NCBI GenBank assembly: GCA_038229295.1
Contig: JBBROO010000007.1
Location: 22,273-86,272, forward strand
Direction of reading: 5' to 3'
Length of the DNA: 64,000 nucleotides
Source of the DNA: JAJPGZ01 sp038229295
GTDB lineage: Bacteria > Verrucomicrobiota > Verrucomicrobiia > Chthoniobacterales > UBA10450
The position numbers and the translations under genes were made by a program. Of the stretch, positions 51,879 to 61,127 are shown piece by piece; the stretch's first letter is position 1, and each line of letters starts with the position of its first letter. The notes beneath the pieces were generated by a model. The model saw only the letters and a list, made by a program, of their open reading frames with translations, ran no database searches and was not told the origin of the DNA.

Positions 51879-53807
51879 GTGAGCGTGCGAAAACAAAATA
51901 AGAACGGCGCCGCGACGAGGAAGAACTCAGCGAAAGTAGCGATGCCGCTGAGCCATCGGAATGGATCTGGCAACGGGTCATCCGATTTTCGTGCTCCCAC
52001 TGAACTCGAACGGGCCATCGCGCGTTATGTCGATCTTTACGAATTTTCAACCGTCGCTTACGTCAGTTTCGATCGCGTCGGTCGGATTGAAGAAGCGAAT
52101 CACGCGGCGCTCAAACTTCTCGGGCGACCGAAGCGTTTGCTCATCGGTACTCCGTTTGCCATGCACGTTCTGAAGGCCGACGCGGGGTTGTTTCTTAATC
52201 ACCTCCTGCGTTGTCGATCTTTAAAGAAACGGGTCGAGACCGAGCTCCGCATGAAAAAGCGCAGCGGCAAGCCGGCACTCCTTCATCTGACCAGTTCACC
52301 GACGACCTCTTCCATCCACGAAGGCGCGGATCTTTACCACACCGCCATCATCGATCTCACCGAGAATCGGCGCGCCGAAATGGAGTTGCGCCGCTCGCAA
52401 GAACGCTATCGCACCTTGTTCAATCTCGTGCCGGTGGCGGTTTATACCTGCGATGCCGACGGACTCATCCACGAATGCAATCAACGCGCGGTGGAGTTGT
52501 GGGGGCGCGAACCGAAGATCGACAATCCGAAGGAAAAATTTTGTGGCTCCTTCAAAATCTTTTATCCCGACGGCAGCGTCATGCCGCACGCAGAATGTCC
52601 GATGGCGCGGGCCTTGCGCGGCGAAACGCTGCAGCCAAGCGATCTCGAGATCACGGTGCAACGCGAGGACGGGATGCGCCGGGATGTAGTCGTTAGCCCG
52701 CGCGCCCTTAGAAACGAACGCGGCAAAATTGTCGGAGCGATCAATTGTCTCTACGACATTACTGACCGCAAGCAGACCGAGGCCGCCTTGCGCGAGTCGG
52801 AAGATTTCCATCGCGCACTCGTTAGTCAGACCGCCGTCGGAATGGCGCGGACTGACCTCAAAGGCAAAGTCACTTTCGTGAACCGCGAGTTTTGCGAAAT
52901 GCTCGGCTTCACCAAGGAAGAGCTTCTCGGCAAATCGATTTCAGATTTCACCCATCCCGATGATCTCGCCGAAAGCCTGACGTTATTCCGCGGCATCGTG
53001 CGGCGGAGCGAGCCGTATCGCATCGAGAAACGTTACATTCGCAAAGACGGCTCCGTCCTTTGGGCGAACGTGAGCGCGTCGCCCATGCGCGATGACGCCG
53101 GCAAAACGTGTTCGGCCGTGGCCGTCATCCTCGACATCGGCGCGCGCAAACAAGCCCAGGCCATTCTGGAAGAACGCGCGCGCGGTCTTGAACGCGAAGT
53201 TCTCGAGATCAGCGACCGCGAGCAACGCCGCCTCGGACAGGATTTGCACGATAGTCTTTGCCAGCATCTTACCGCGATCACTTTTATGACCCGCGCCATC
53301 GGCGAGCAGGTGCGCGCCGGAAGAGGCGCTGATCCGAAGGAGCTGGATGAGATTTGTAATCTGATCAACGAGGGCGTGACCGAAGCGCGCACGGTCGCGC
53401 GCGGCCTTCATCCGGTGGAGATGGACCCGAGTGGCCTAACGACGGCGTTGACCGCTTTGTTGACCGAGAAATCGCAACTCCCTTGCCGGCTCGATCTCGA
53501 CGACGAGATTCCCTCGATCGATCCGACCGTGGCGCTTCACCTTTATCGGATCGCGCGCGAAGCCGTGATTAATGCGAACAAACATGCCCGCGCGCGCGAA
53601 CTTATTGTGCGCATGCACAGTTCGCCCAAACAACTCGAGTTAAGCGTGACCGATGATGGTGTCGGTATTTCTCGCGATGCGGCGGCCGGCCCCGGGCTCG
53701 GCTTTCACATTATGCAATATCGCGCGCGCTCCATCGGCGCGCGGCTGGAAATTTCCCCCGTCAAACCGCACGGCACGCGCGTGGCCTGTTATTTGCCGCG
53801 GAAATGA
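51879..53807 (+). CDS. PAS-domain sensor histidine kinase (NarL-pair type)
   Basis: A cytoplasmic kinase of about 640 residues. The start is uncertain (TTG 51840, GTG 51879 or ATG 51942). Three PAS domains (LYEFSTVAYVSFDRVGRIEE; LFNLVPVAVYTCDADGLIHE; VSQTAVGMARTDLKGKVTFV) with connecting PAC segments precede a HisKA_3 dimerisation domain with the phosphoacceptor His in REQRRLGQDLHDSLCQHLT and an HATPase domain (DDGVGISRDA, GLGFHIMQYRARSIG). No membrane segment, so it senses an internal signal or a PAS-bound ligand. The response regulator starts 4 bp before its stop. Confidence 0.93.
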   Translation: MSVRKQNKNGAATRKNSAKVAMPLSHRNGSGNGSSDFRAPTELERAIARYVDLYEFSTVAYVSFDRVGRIEEANHAALKLLGRPKRLLIGTPFAMHVLKADAGLFLNHLLRCRSLKKRVETELRMKKRSGKPALLHLTSSPTTSSIHEGADLYHTAIIDLTENRRAEMELRRSQERYRTLFNLVPVAVYTCDADGLIHECNQRAVELWGREPKIDNPKEKFCGSFKIFYPDGSVMPHAECPMARALRGETLQPSDLEITVQREDGMRRDVVVSPRALRNERGKIVGAINCLYDITDRKQTEAALRESEDFHRALVSQTAVGMARTDLKGKVTFVNREFCEMLGFTKEELLGKSISDFTHPDDLAESLTLFRGIVRRSEPYRIEKRYIRKDGSVLWANVSASPMRDDAGKTCSAVAVILDIGARKQAQAILEERARGLEREVLEISDREQRRLGQDLHDSLCQHLTAITFMTRAIGEQVRAGRGADPKELDEICNLINEGVTEARTVARGLHPVEMDPSGLTTALTALLTEKSQLPCRLDLDDEIPSIDPTVALHLYRIAREAVINANKHARARELIVRMHSSPKQLELSVTDDGVGISRDAAAGPGLGFHIMQYRARSIGARLEISPVKPHGTRVACYLPRK

Positions 53808-54616
53808 AACGGAAAACGAAATTAAAATCAGTGGCCGCGGTCGGCCGTCAGGTAAAAAAGCGTGCCCACAAAGCGAGCGGTCAACCGAAGGCGCTCGTTT
53901 CAAAACCGGTCGCGCCGAATTCTCTTTCCGGCGGAGTGGTCGACAATCCGAAATGTGAATTGCCGGAATCGATTCGCATTATCGTGGTGGACGACCATCC
54001 GCTTTTTCGTCACGGCCTCGTCCAATTGTTGAACTCCGATGACGGATTTTCCGTCTGCGGCGAAGCGAGCAGCGCGCCCGAAGCGCTGACCCTGGTTCGA
54101 AAATTGAAACCGCACTTGGTCATTGTCGATCTTGGATTGAAAGGGCCGGGCGGGTTGGAATTAACCAAGTCGGTTCGTTTTGAATTTCCGAAACTGCCGG
54201 TCCTCGTCCTCTCCATGCACGATGAGCCTACCTATGCGGTGCGGTCCTTGCGCGCCGGCGCGAACGGTTACGTCACCAAACAAGACGCGCTCGGCAGTGT
54301 CCTCGTCGCCGTTCGCGAAGTGATGGATGGCCGCGTTTATTTGAGTCCATCGATGGCGAGTGAAGTCATCTCGAATGTCGTTCTGCAAAAGCGCGGCCCA
54401 GGCGCAAACCCAACCGATAATTTGACCGATCGCGAAATCGAGATTCTCGAGCGCATCGGCAAAGGCGAAGAAGTGAAATCAATCGCCACTGCGTTGCACC
54501 TCAGTCCCAAAACGGTCGAGACCCATCGCGCGCACATCAAAGAAAAGCTGCGGCTGGATAATGCCAGGCAAGTGGCGCGCTACGCCGTGCAATGGGTCAG
54601 CGCGGAAGGCCGCTGA
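53804..54616 (+). CDS. NarL/FixJ-type response regulator
   Basis: A 270-residue regulator overlapping the kinase gene by 4 bp. A basic, disordered N-terminal extension of about 60 residues precedes the receiver domain (IIVVDDHPLFRHGLVQLL; phosphoacceptor in IVDLGLKG; LSMHDEP). The LuxR-type HTH reads NLTDREIEILERIGKGEEVK followed by LSPKTVETHRAHI. It is the cognate partner of the upstream kinase. Confidence 0.94.
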   Translation: MKRKTKLKSVAAVGRQVKKRAHKASGQPKALVSKPVAPNSLSGGVVDNPKCELPESIRIIVVDDHPLFRHGLVQLLNSDDGFSVCGEASSAPEALTLVRKLKPHLVIVDLGLKGPGGLELTKSVRFEFPKLPVLVLSMHDEPTYAVRSLRAGANGYVTKQDALGSVLVAVREVMDGRVYLSPSMASEVISNVVLQKRGPGANPTDNLTDREIEILERIGKGEEVKSIATALHLSPKTVETHRAHIKEKLRLDNARQVARYAVQWVSAEGR

Positions 54617-54713
54617 CTTCGATTTCGCGCAAGATCGACATAGAGCAGTCGCGAGAAAACTGCTGCATCCGTTTGGAATTGTCGCTAAAACGAGCGGTCG
54701 ACCTCGCCCAATC

Positions 54714-55136
54714 ATGTTAAGCACCAAGCGCAAAAGCATCATCCTTATCGACGATCACCTTCTGTTGCGGCAAGGCTTGGAACGTCTCCTCAATGCCAGC
54801 AACGAATTTGTCATTTGCGAAGAAACCGGCACCGCCGCCGAAGGCGTGAGCTTGATTCGCGAATTACGTCCGGACGGCGCCATCATCGATGTCAGTTTGC
54901 CCGACGCCGACGGCATTGAGTTGACCGAACAAGTGCTGCGAGAATTTCCGAATCTCATCGTTCTCATTCTTTCCATGCACGAAGAACCCGAGTTCGCTCT
55001 CCGCGCCCTGCAAGCCGGCGCCATGGGTTACGTTTTGAAAAACGAAGCGATCGACGGACTCGTCATCGCGCTGCGCAATGCCTTTAACGGAAAGCGCCAT
55101 TTCAGCGCCGACGTTTCCGAGCCGCTTTCTCCGTAA
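54714..55136 (+). CDS. Stand-alone receiver-domain protein (response regulator lacking HTH)
   Basis: The start at 54714 gives a 140-residue receiver domain (IILIDDHLLLRQGLERLL, phosphoacceptor Asp in IIDVSLPDADG, LSMHEEPEF, KNEAIDG). It is clearly a paralogue of the upstream regulator but ends SADVSEPLSP with no HTH domain. It could be a phosphate sink or a truncated regulator. An AAGATCGACA site lies between the two genes (54631). Confidence 0.85.
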   Translation: MLSTKRKSIILIDDHLLLRQGLERLLNASNEFVICEETGTAAEGVSLIRELRPDGAIIDVSLPDADGIELTEQVLREFPNLIVLILSMHEEPEFALRALQAGAMGYVLKNEAIDGLVIALRNAFNGKRHFSADVSEPLSP

Positions 55137-55273
55137 TCGTTAGGCCGCGCGGGAGAGTCGTTATTCGTTTCGTTTCGATCCGCTCCGGCGAATCCTTTGC
55201 ATACAAGCAAGGGCAATGAGCAACCCGAACGGTTGCCTCTCTCTTCCCGATCAATTGGCAATCAGGAAATGAC
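55137..55273. other. Gap between convergent genes
   Basis: Holds a TCGTTAGG site at 55137 directly after the receiver-domain stop. No terminator hairpin is obvious and no ORF is supported. Confidence 0.4.
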
Positions 55274-56344
55274 CTATTCCTTGCGCAGTTTTTCGCCTTC
55301 GCCTTTTTTTGGATCGGACGTCGCGTCTTGATTCAGACCGAGTGTCTGCTGTTTTTGCGGCGAAGAACCGACGCGTGGATTACCGGTGCGCATTCGCCGG
55401 TCGCGCCAGGCCAATTTTAAATCGTGCAGGAAATGCCCCGGCGCTTCGTAACCGAACGCGCGATATTTCCCCGGCTCGACTTTTCCTTTGCGCCCGACGA
55501 ACTCGGCAAAACGCGCACACCACGCGTCAAACTCGCCGTAAATCTGCGGCTCGCCCTCCATGTCTTCGGCCTGGTTCTCGCTGTATTTTTTTCCACGACC
55601 AAACTCGACGTAGTGCCACAGGTCATCGGGAACTTCGACCCCGCCGTAGCGACATTGCCACACCAGCGGAGCATAACTGTCGCGCATGTTCTCGAACGGT
55701 TCCTTGTCCGGATCGAAGTATTCCTTGTGCCGCAAAACCTGCGGTCGCCCTTGTCGATCTAACTCGTCGCCACCGCCGTCGCCGTAACAAAAAAACGACG
55801 CGGTCCGGCCTTCGAGATGATTCACACTCAGCTCTGCCCATTCCTTGGAATGCTCCAGCTTCATGGCCAGCTCCGGGTCCTTGTGCTTGATCAATTTTTC
55901 GCGCGGGTTCCCGCCGTTCATGCAAACGAGACGATCGAACATAAGTTTCAAATTGCTCGTCGGCCCGTACCAATTGACCGGCCCGATGATGGCCCACGCG
56001 TCAGCCAGATCGAGCCGCGCGTAAAGATCGAGGTCCCACATCAGGTCGGGCTCTTTCTTGTTCTCCTTGGCGTAACAGTTACAAGGCCAGACGCAGAGCG
56101 CCATCGAGGTGGAGACGCAGGCGTTGCAACTTTGAATGCGCGCCCGAGCGAAAACATTGCCGAGATCTTCGTAATCGATCTCCCACTCCGCCGGCAATCG
56201 CGCCGCCATTCGCAACATCAGCGTGCGCGCTTTCGAATCGACTCCCGGACAATTGTATTGCCGCCGATCCGATCCGGCGATGATGAGAATGCGAAATGGC
56301 CGCTCGTTCGTGGGCAGGCGCCCGTTCTCGTCGTTCGGTTTCAT
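55274..56344 (-). CDS. NAD(P)H-dependent FMN reductase-like (flavodoxin fold) protein
   Basis: A 356-residue protein with the flavodoxin-fold opening RILIIAGSDRRQYNCPGVDS, a Cys-rich segment (IQSCNACVSTSMALCVWPCN) and DAWAIIGPVNWYGPTSNLK, as in NADPH-dependent FMN reductases. The Cys motif and the C-terminal 150 residues (ending in a polar tail) are unusual for the family. It follows the FAD/Rieske gene by 15 bp, so both may act in one redox pathway. Confidence 0.78.
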   Translation of the reverse strand: MKPNDENGRLPTNERPFRILIIAGSDRRQYNCPGVDSKARTLMLRMAARLPAEWEIDYEDLGNVFARARIQSCNACVSTSMALCVWPCNCYAKENKKEPDLMWDLDLYARLDLADAWAIIGPVNWYGPTSNLKLMFDRLVCMNGGNPREKLIKHKDPELAMKLEHSKEWAELSVNHLEGRTASFFCYGDGGGDELDRQGRPQVLRHKEYFDPDKEPFENMRDSYAPLVWQCRYGGVEVPDDLWHYVEFGRGKKYSENQAEDMEGEPQIYGEFDAWCARFAEFVGRKGKVEPGKYRAFGYEAPGHFLHDLKLAWRDRRMRTGNPRVGSSPQKQQTLGLNQDATSDPKKGEGEKLRKE

Positions 56345-56359
56345 TCGTTAGCCAGTAAA

Positions 56360-57922
56360 CTACTTCGTCAACGAAGCAAGATCGGCGACCGCGGGACCGG
56401 TAATTACGCCACCGCGACAATCGAAACGCGAGCCGTGGCACGGACAATCCCAAGTCTTCTCGTTGTTGTTCCATTGCACGATGCATTTCAAATGTGGACA
56501 AACCGCTGACATGCGATGCAGCTTTCCATCTTCATCACGGTAAATGGCCGCCTTCAATAATCCTTCGCGCACGAGCGCGCCCTCGCCCGCTTTGATTTTA
56601 TCTGCCGAGTCTTCATCGCCGCTCGTCACGTAATCGCCGAACTGCGCGGCGACGTTGAGATTTTCTTTCGCGAAATCGGAAATGGCGCGCAGCGATTTGC
56701 GCGACGGATCGTAAACTTTCTCCCACGGATTCGCGCGGCCCTTGATAAGATCGACAATCAACATTCCGGCGATGGTTCCGTGCGTCATGCCGTTGCCGCA
56801 ATCGCCCGTCGCGATGTAAACGTTGTCCTTGTCCGCCGGATTTCGTCCGATGAAGGCGAGCCCGTCCGTCGCTTCCATTACCTGCCCCGACCAGCGGTAA
56901 CGAATCTCCCCGACTTTGAATCGCTCACGCGTCCAACGTTCGAGCGCGTTGTAGCGCGCGTCGAAATTTTCCGCCTGTCCAGTTTTGTGGTCCTGCCCGC
57001 CGACGATCAGAAGATCGACATCGTCATTCAACGGCGCCGTGCGCACATAATGGAAAGGAGCGTTCCGACTTTCTTTTTCTTTCTCCGCGCTCTCCGCCGT
57101 GTCCCAGAGCAAAATCTGCGGGACATCGCCGCGCTTCACTTCAAATGCCAACGCATATGTGGTGTAAGGCGCCTGCTTCGTGTGAATGACGTAGCGATCA
57201 TTCATCGGCGAATTCGTCGCGATGACGATCGATCTCGCGCTTACGACATGTCGATCTTTTGTCGTCACCTTCGCTTCGTCGCCGCCTTCGGTTTCCATCG
57301 CGCGCGTGCCGGTGAAAATCTGTCCGCCCTTCGCGATGATGGCACGTTGCAATCCGCGCAAATATTTCAGCGGATGAAATTGCGCCTGGTTTGGAAACTT
57401 AATCGCCGGTCCAGTATCGAACGAGTCAATCGGCGCGCGCTCCAGTCGCGATACTCTAATACCGGCGCGATTCGCTGTCTCTAATTCTCGATCCAGCTCT
57501 TTGATCGAACCGCCGGGCGGCGCGAAAAGAAAACCGTCCAGGCGCGCGAAGTCGCACTCGATTTTTTCAAGATCGACAATCTCCTGAATTTTATCGATCG
57601 CCGCGGTGTGACTCTCGGCCGCCAGGCGCGCGCCCTCTTCGCCGTGATACCGTTCGAGATCGGAATAACGATGGTCGAGCGCATTCACCAAATGCGCCGT
57701 CGTTCGCCCAGTCATACCGGAGCCAACCGGCCGTTCGTCGAGCACGACGACAGATTTTCCTTCGCGCGCGAGCAAATACGCCGTGGTCATTCCGGCGATG
57801 CCGGCGCCGACAATGCAAACATCCGCGCTGACATCTTTCGGCAACGGCGCGAGCGGATCGAACTCCGCGGTTGCTTCCCACAAAGATAAATTTGCGCCCG
57901 ACCGCTGCGTGTCATCGTTCAT
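56360..57922 (-). CDS. FAD-dependent oxidoreductase fused to a Rieske iron-sulfur domain
   Basis: A 520-residue protein. The N-terminal DAO-type FAD domain has VCIVGAGIAGMTTAYLLARE; the central part has VVATNSPMNDRYVIH-like and ATGDCGNGMTHGTIAGMLIV segments. The C-terminal Rieske domain has the cluster ligands in CPHLKCIVQWNNNEKTWDCP followed by CHGSRFD. This fusion is seen in stress-associated or glycine-oxidase-like proteins; the substrate is not known. Confidence 0.9.
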   Translation of the reverse strand: MNDDTQRSGANLSLWEATAEFDPLAPLPKDVSADVCIVGAGIAGMTTAYLLAREGKSVVVLDERPVGSGMTGRTTAHLVNALDHRYSDLERYHGEEGARLAAESHTAAIDKIQEIVDLEKIECDFARLDGFLFAPPGGSIKELDRELETANRAGIRVSRLERAPIDSFDTGPAIKFPNQAQFHPLKYLRGLQRAIIAKGGQIFTGTRAMETEGGDEAKVTTKDRHVVSARSIVIATNSPMNDRYVIHTKQAPYTTYALAFEVKRGDVPQILLWDTAESAEKEKESRNAPFHYVRTAPLNDDVDLLIVGGQDHKTGQAENFDARYNALERWTRERFKVGEIRYRWSGQVMEATDGLAFIGRNPADKDNVYIATGDCGNGMTHGTIAGMLIVDLIKGRANPWEKVYDPSRKSLRAISDFAKENLNVAAQFGDYVTSGDEDSADKIKAGEGALVREGLLKAAIYRDEDGKLHRMSAVCPHLKCIVQWNNNEKTWDCPCHGSRFDCRGGVITGPAVADLASLTK

Positions 57923-58112
57923 CTCTGGATATTCGTTTTCAGGAGCGTCGCCGGATTGAATAAACGACGGCCGGATTCGTCAGACTGTATACACAACGAC
58001 TGCTACAGCCAGTCCGACCCGTCCGGTTCGCATTGAAGATTAGGGTGACGGTCGCGTTGGTTCTCCTGCAGCAGCGTCAATTCAACTAACTAACAAGAAA
58101 GGCAGATTAGAT
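57923..58112. other. Divergent promoter region
   Basis: Intergenic DNA between the FAD/Rieske gene and a secreted-protein gene. No clear boxes can be assigned by eye. Confidence 0.4.
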
Positions 58113-58478
58113 ATGATTAAATCACTATTCGGAATTGCTTGCGCCACCGCTTTGTTCGCTGGCGTCGCGTTTGCACAGACCTCATCGACATCGAACACCA
58201 CCAGCACCACCGCGGGCGGCGTCACCGAATCGACCACCACCACGACGGAGAGCGCGGGCACGATCACGGAATACAGCCCGGGCGCATCGCTCGTGTTGAA
58301 CACCGGCACCGGTGAGCCGACTCACTACAAATTCAGCAAGACCGTCACCTACGTCACACCAGACGGTAAAGTGATCGAGGCCTCCAAAGTGAAGAAGAAC
58401 TCGAAAGTTCGCGTTCACTACATGAAAGAAGGCAGCGACATGCTCGTCGACAAAGTGATCGTGACCGACAACGATTAA
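58113..58478 (+). CDS. Small secreted Thr/Ser-rich protein, hypothetical
   Basis: A 121-residue protein with a signal peptide (MIKSLFGIACATALFAGVAF, cleavage at AFAQT). A Thr/Ser-rich stretch (residues 22-48) precedes a small domain with HYKFSKTVTYVTPDGKVIEA and VRVHYMKEGSDMLVDKVIV. Similar small periplasmic proteins are frequent in Verrucomicrobiota; role unknown. Confidence 0.7.
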   Translation: MIKSLFGIACATALFAGVAFAQTSSTSNTTSTTAGGVTESTTTTTESAGTITEYSPGASLVLNTGTGEPTHYKFSKTVTYVTPDGKVIEASKVKKNSKVRVHYMKEGSDMLVDKVIVTDND

Positions 58479-58528
58479 TTCGAAATTACTCGGAGCGACG
58501 AAAGTCCTCCGTGAAGATTAAATTCTTG

Positions 58529-58566
58529 AATCGGCGCGCTGGGAAATCTGGCGCGCCGATTTTCTT
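58529..58566 (+). terminator. Rho-independent terminator
   Basis: AATCGGCGCGC (58529-58539) pairs with GCGCGCCGATT (58551-58561), followed by a T-rich run TTTCTTT. It ends the secreted-protein transcript. Confidence 0.85.
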
Positions 58567-58587
58567 TCTTAACTCACTACCCATCCG

Positions 58588-58974
58588 ATGAACCAACGAT
58601 CTTTGCTTTTACTCGCTCTCATGTTCTTCCAACTCTTTTCGTTTCTTTCTCTCGCAAGATCAGAGACCGACGGGTCTGGAATCGAAGGAGTGATTTCGGT
58701 CAGTCCCGCGCACGGCGGCCCGATCCGCGTAGGCATTCCCAATTCGCGACCATTGGCGAATGCTGAATTCGCGGTCACGAATGAAAAATCGGCGGTCGCA
58801 GAATTCAAGACCGACGAACAAGGCCAGTTCAAAATTTCCGTCGCGCCCGGGCATTATCAGGTTTCGCTCAAAAACAAAAAAGGCGGAATCGGACGATTCG
58901 GTCCGTTCGATGTCGATGTTACGGCACGCCAATTCACGAAAGTGGAATGGATGTGCGACAGCGGCATGCGCTGA
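58588..58974 (+). CDS. Secreted protein with carboxypeptidase-regulatory-like fold, hypothetical
   Basis: A 128-residue protein with signal peptide (MNQRSLLLLALMFFQLFSFL). The mature part has the beta-sandwich pattern of CarboxypepD_reg-like domains (GIEGVISVSPAHGGPIRVG, ADEQGQF-like TDEQGQFKISVAPGHYQVSL). Function unknown. The next gene starts 9 bp later. Confidence 0.65.
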   Translation: MNQRSLLLLALMFFQLFSFLSLARSETDGSGIEGVISVSPAHGGPIRVGIPNSRPLANAEFAVTNEKSAVAEFKTDEQGQFKISVAPGHYQVSLKNKKGGIGRFGPFDVDVTARQFTKVEWMCDSGMR

Positions 58975-58983
58975 GTTTTTTTG

Positions 58984-59490
58984 GTGAAGCCGGTCCGCGT
59001 CGAAGTGAATGACCTGATGCAACAGGGTTACGTTTACTTCCGCACGAAACCGACCGGGAAAGAATTTCGAGCCGACTTCCGGCCGGAGTTAACGCCTAAA
59101 CAAATGCTCGCTCTCGGAGTGTTCGGCGGGAAATACCTGAATGATTGCACGGCCGAATTCCCGCGAGATTGGTTCTCCCGCGCGAAGCTCTGCCAAGATC
59201 GACATGATCCTTCGTTGAACTTCTTCGGCGTGAACGCATCACAGCCACTCGCGCTTTGGCAGAAGAAGGGATGGATTTACCCGGAAGATTCGCGCGGTTG
59301 GTTCCAATGGTTCTGCCGATATTATTCCGGTCGCCGCTGCGCCGACGACGAGCGTCAGATAAAACGCTGGAAAGCGGTGCGGCGACATATCGCGCAGCTG
59401 AAAAAGAATTGCGCGCGCGGCGATCTCACTTGCCGGCGAAAGCAACGACAGGCATTGCTGCATTGGGCTTACGATTCCAGGAAGATGTAG
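58984..59490 (+). CDS. Conserved hypothetical protein, Trp/Arg/Tyr-rich
   Basis: A 168-residue protein from the GTG at 58984 (a TTG at 58981 is one codon earlier). It contains GWIYPEDSRGWFQWFCRYYS followed by GRRCADDERQIKRW, a pattern seen in a widespread uncharacterised family. An AAGATCGACA site is read in frame as QDRHD at 59195. No function assigned. Confidence 0.65.
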   Translation: MKPVRVEVNDLMQQGYVYFRTKPTGKEFRADFRPELTPKQMLALGVFGGKYLNDCTAEFPRDWFSRAKLCQDRHDPSLNFFGVNASQPLALWQKKGWIYPEDSRGWFQWFCRYYSGRRCADDERQIKRWKAVRRHIAQLKKNCARGDLTCRRKQRQALLHWAYDSRKM

Positions 59491-59525
59491 ATGTCGATCT
59501 TGCCGCCTAACGACCAAACCCCCGA

Positions 59526-60980
59526 TCAATCACGCTTTGGTCGCAGCAGCGGAAATAAAATCACATCGCGGATCGATTCCGCGCCGGTCAGTAACATCGA
59601 CAAGCGATCGATGCCGAGGCCGAACCCGCCGGCCGGCGGCATGCCGTGTTCGAGCGCGAGCAAAAAATCTTCGTCGATCTTCTGGGTTTCTTCGCCGGCT
59701 TGCTCACGCAACCGTTGGCGTTGCACATCGGGGTCATTCAACTCGGTGTAACCGGGCGACATTTCCACGCCGTTGATGATGAGTTCGTAAACATCGACTA
59801 ACGAATTGTCGATCTTGTTCTGCTTCGCCAGCGGCACCAGTTCCTTCGGGCAATGGGTCACGAAAAGCGGATCGAATGTTTTTTCTTCGACCAGTTTTTC
59901 GAAAACGTGCTGCGTGATTTCGAAATCGACCAGTGTCGGCAGAATCTCTACACCTAACGACTTCGCTTTGGCGCGGCGTTGCTCGGTCGTCAGCTCGAAC
60001 CAATCGTTTCCCGCGACTTCGCGGATAAGATCGACATAGCGGGCGCGCCGCCACGGCCGCTTCAAGTCGATCGTGCGCGAAACGTTCCCCTCCGCGTCTT
60101 TGTGCTCGATCTTGAGCGAGCCGCAAATCTTTTCGGCAAGCTGACAGATCAGTTCCTCGACCAGGTCGGCGATCTTTTCGAAGTCGGCGTAAGCCCAATA
60201 CGCTTCCAGCATGGTGAATTCCGGATTGTGCTTCCGCGAAATTCCTTCGTTCCGGAAGTTGCGATTGAGCTCGAACACTTTGTTGAACCCGCCGACGAGC
60301 AAGCGTTTCAGATAAAGTTCCGGCGCGATGCGCAGATAAAGATCGAGATCGAGCGCGTTGTGATGCGTGCGAAACGGCTCGGCCGCGGCGCCGCCCGCGA
60401 CGGCTTGCAACATCGGCGTTTCCACTTCGACAAAACCGCGCTCTTCGAAAAAGCGTCGCATGTGACTGACCATGGCGATGCGCTTGGCGAAGTTGTCTCG
60501 CGATTGCTCATTCGTGATCAGGTCGAGATAGCGCTGGCGATAACGCGCTTCGACATCCTGAAGGCCATGCCATTTTTCCGGAAGCGGCCGCAACGATTTC
60601 GAAAGCACTTCGAACTTGAGGACCTTCAACGTCGGCTCGCCCGTCTTGGTCAGGAAACAAGTTCCTTCCACGCCGATGAAATCGCCCAAGTCTAACAAGT
60701 TGAAAAGATCGACATGTTCGGCGCCGACCTCTTTGGCGTGAACATAAATTTGAATTCGGCCAGTCGCGTCGCGGATATCGGCGAAATGACTTTTGCCCAT
60801 GTCGCGATGCGCCGTCATGCGTCCGGCCGCGCGCAAAGTATCGCCTTCTTTGAATTTTTCTCGCACCTCGGCAATGGAGCCGGATGTTTCGAAGGCCGCG
60901 CCGAAAGGCTCGACTCCTTTGGCGCGCATGGCGGCAAGTTTCTCGCGCCGTTGCGCGATCAAATCATTTTCCGGTTCCAT
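59526..60980 (-). CDS. lysS: Lysyl-tRNA synthetase, class II
   Basis: Charges tRNA-Lys. The 484-residue protein has the N-terminal OB-fold anticodon-binding domain (TLRAAGRMTAHRDMGKSHFA), motif 2 FRNEGISRKHNPEFTMLEAY and motif 3 GFGLGIDRLSMLLTGAESIR. Five AAGATCGACA-family sites lie in or next to the gene. Start at 60980 gives MEPENDLIAQRREKLAAMRA. Confidence 0.97.
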   Translation of the reverse strand: MEPENDLIAQRREKLAAMRAKGVEPFGAAFETSGSIAEVREKFKEGDTLRAAGRMTAHRDMGKSHFADIRDATGRIQIYVHAKEVGAEHVDLFNLLDLGDFIGVEGTCFLTKTGEPTLKVLKFEVLSKSLRPLPEKWHGLQDVEARYRQRYLDLITNEQSRDNFAKRIAMVSHMRRFFEERGFVEVETPMLQAVAGGAAAEPFRTHHNALDLDLYLRIAPELYLKRLLVGGFNKVFELNRNFRNEGISRKHNPEFTMLEAYWAYADFEKIADLVEELICQLAEKICGSLKIEHKDAEGNVSRTIDLKRPWRRARYVDLIREVAGNDWFELTTEQRRAKAKSLGVEILPTLVDFEITQHVFEKLVEEKTFDPLFVTHCPKELVPLAKQNKIDNSLVDVYELIINGVEMSPGYTELNDPDVQRQRLREQAGEETQKIDEDFLLALEHGMPPAGGFGLGIDRLSMLLTGAESIRDVILFPLLRPKRD

Positions 60981-61127
60981 CTTTGGCCAGCGACTCTAAA
61001 GCGCGTTGGACAAGATCGACAATACGATTTGCGGCGACGGCAATAATCGGTTGCAAAGAAAACTATCGCGGCGAGATAGTTTGAAGGTTATCGGTGCTCG
61101 ATTTTCCGAGGCGCCGCACATGCTGCC

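Larger units (their letters stand above)
256..59960. repeat. Dispersed 8-mer family TCGTTAGG / CCTAACGA (about 33 copies)
   Basis: Seen by eye at 256, 3926, 9287, 9809, 10546, 11815, 12374, 14213, 15777, 17552, 17747, 20242, 22015, 23871, 32639, 34099, 34990, 35045, 37154, 38626, 41057, 41365, 43345, 43969, 44224, 46687, 49976, 50025, 53435, 55137, 59506, 59953 and more; the core CGTTAG is more frequent still. Both orientations and several reading frames occur. About two copies would be expected by chance. Confidence 0.8.
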
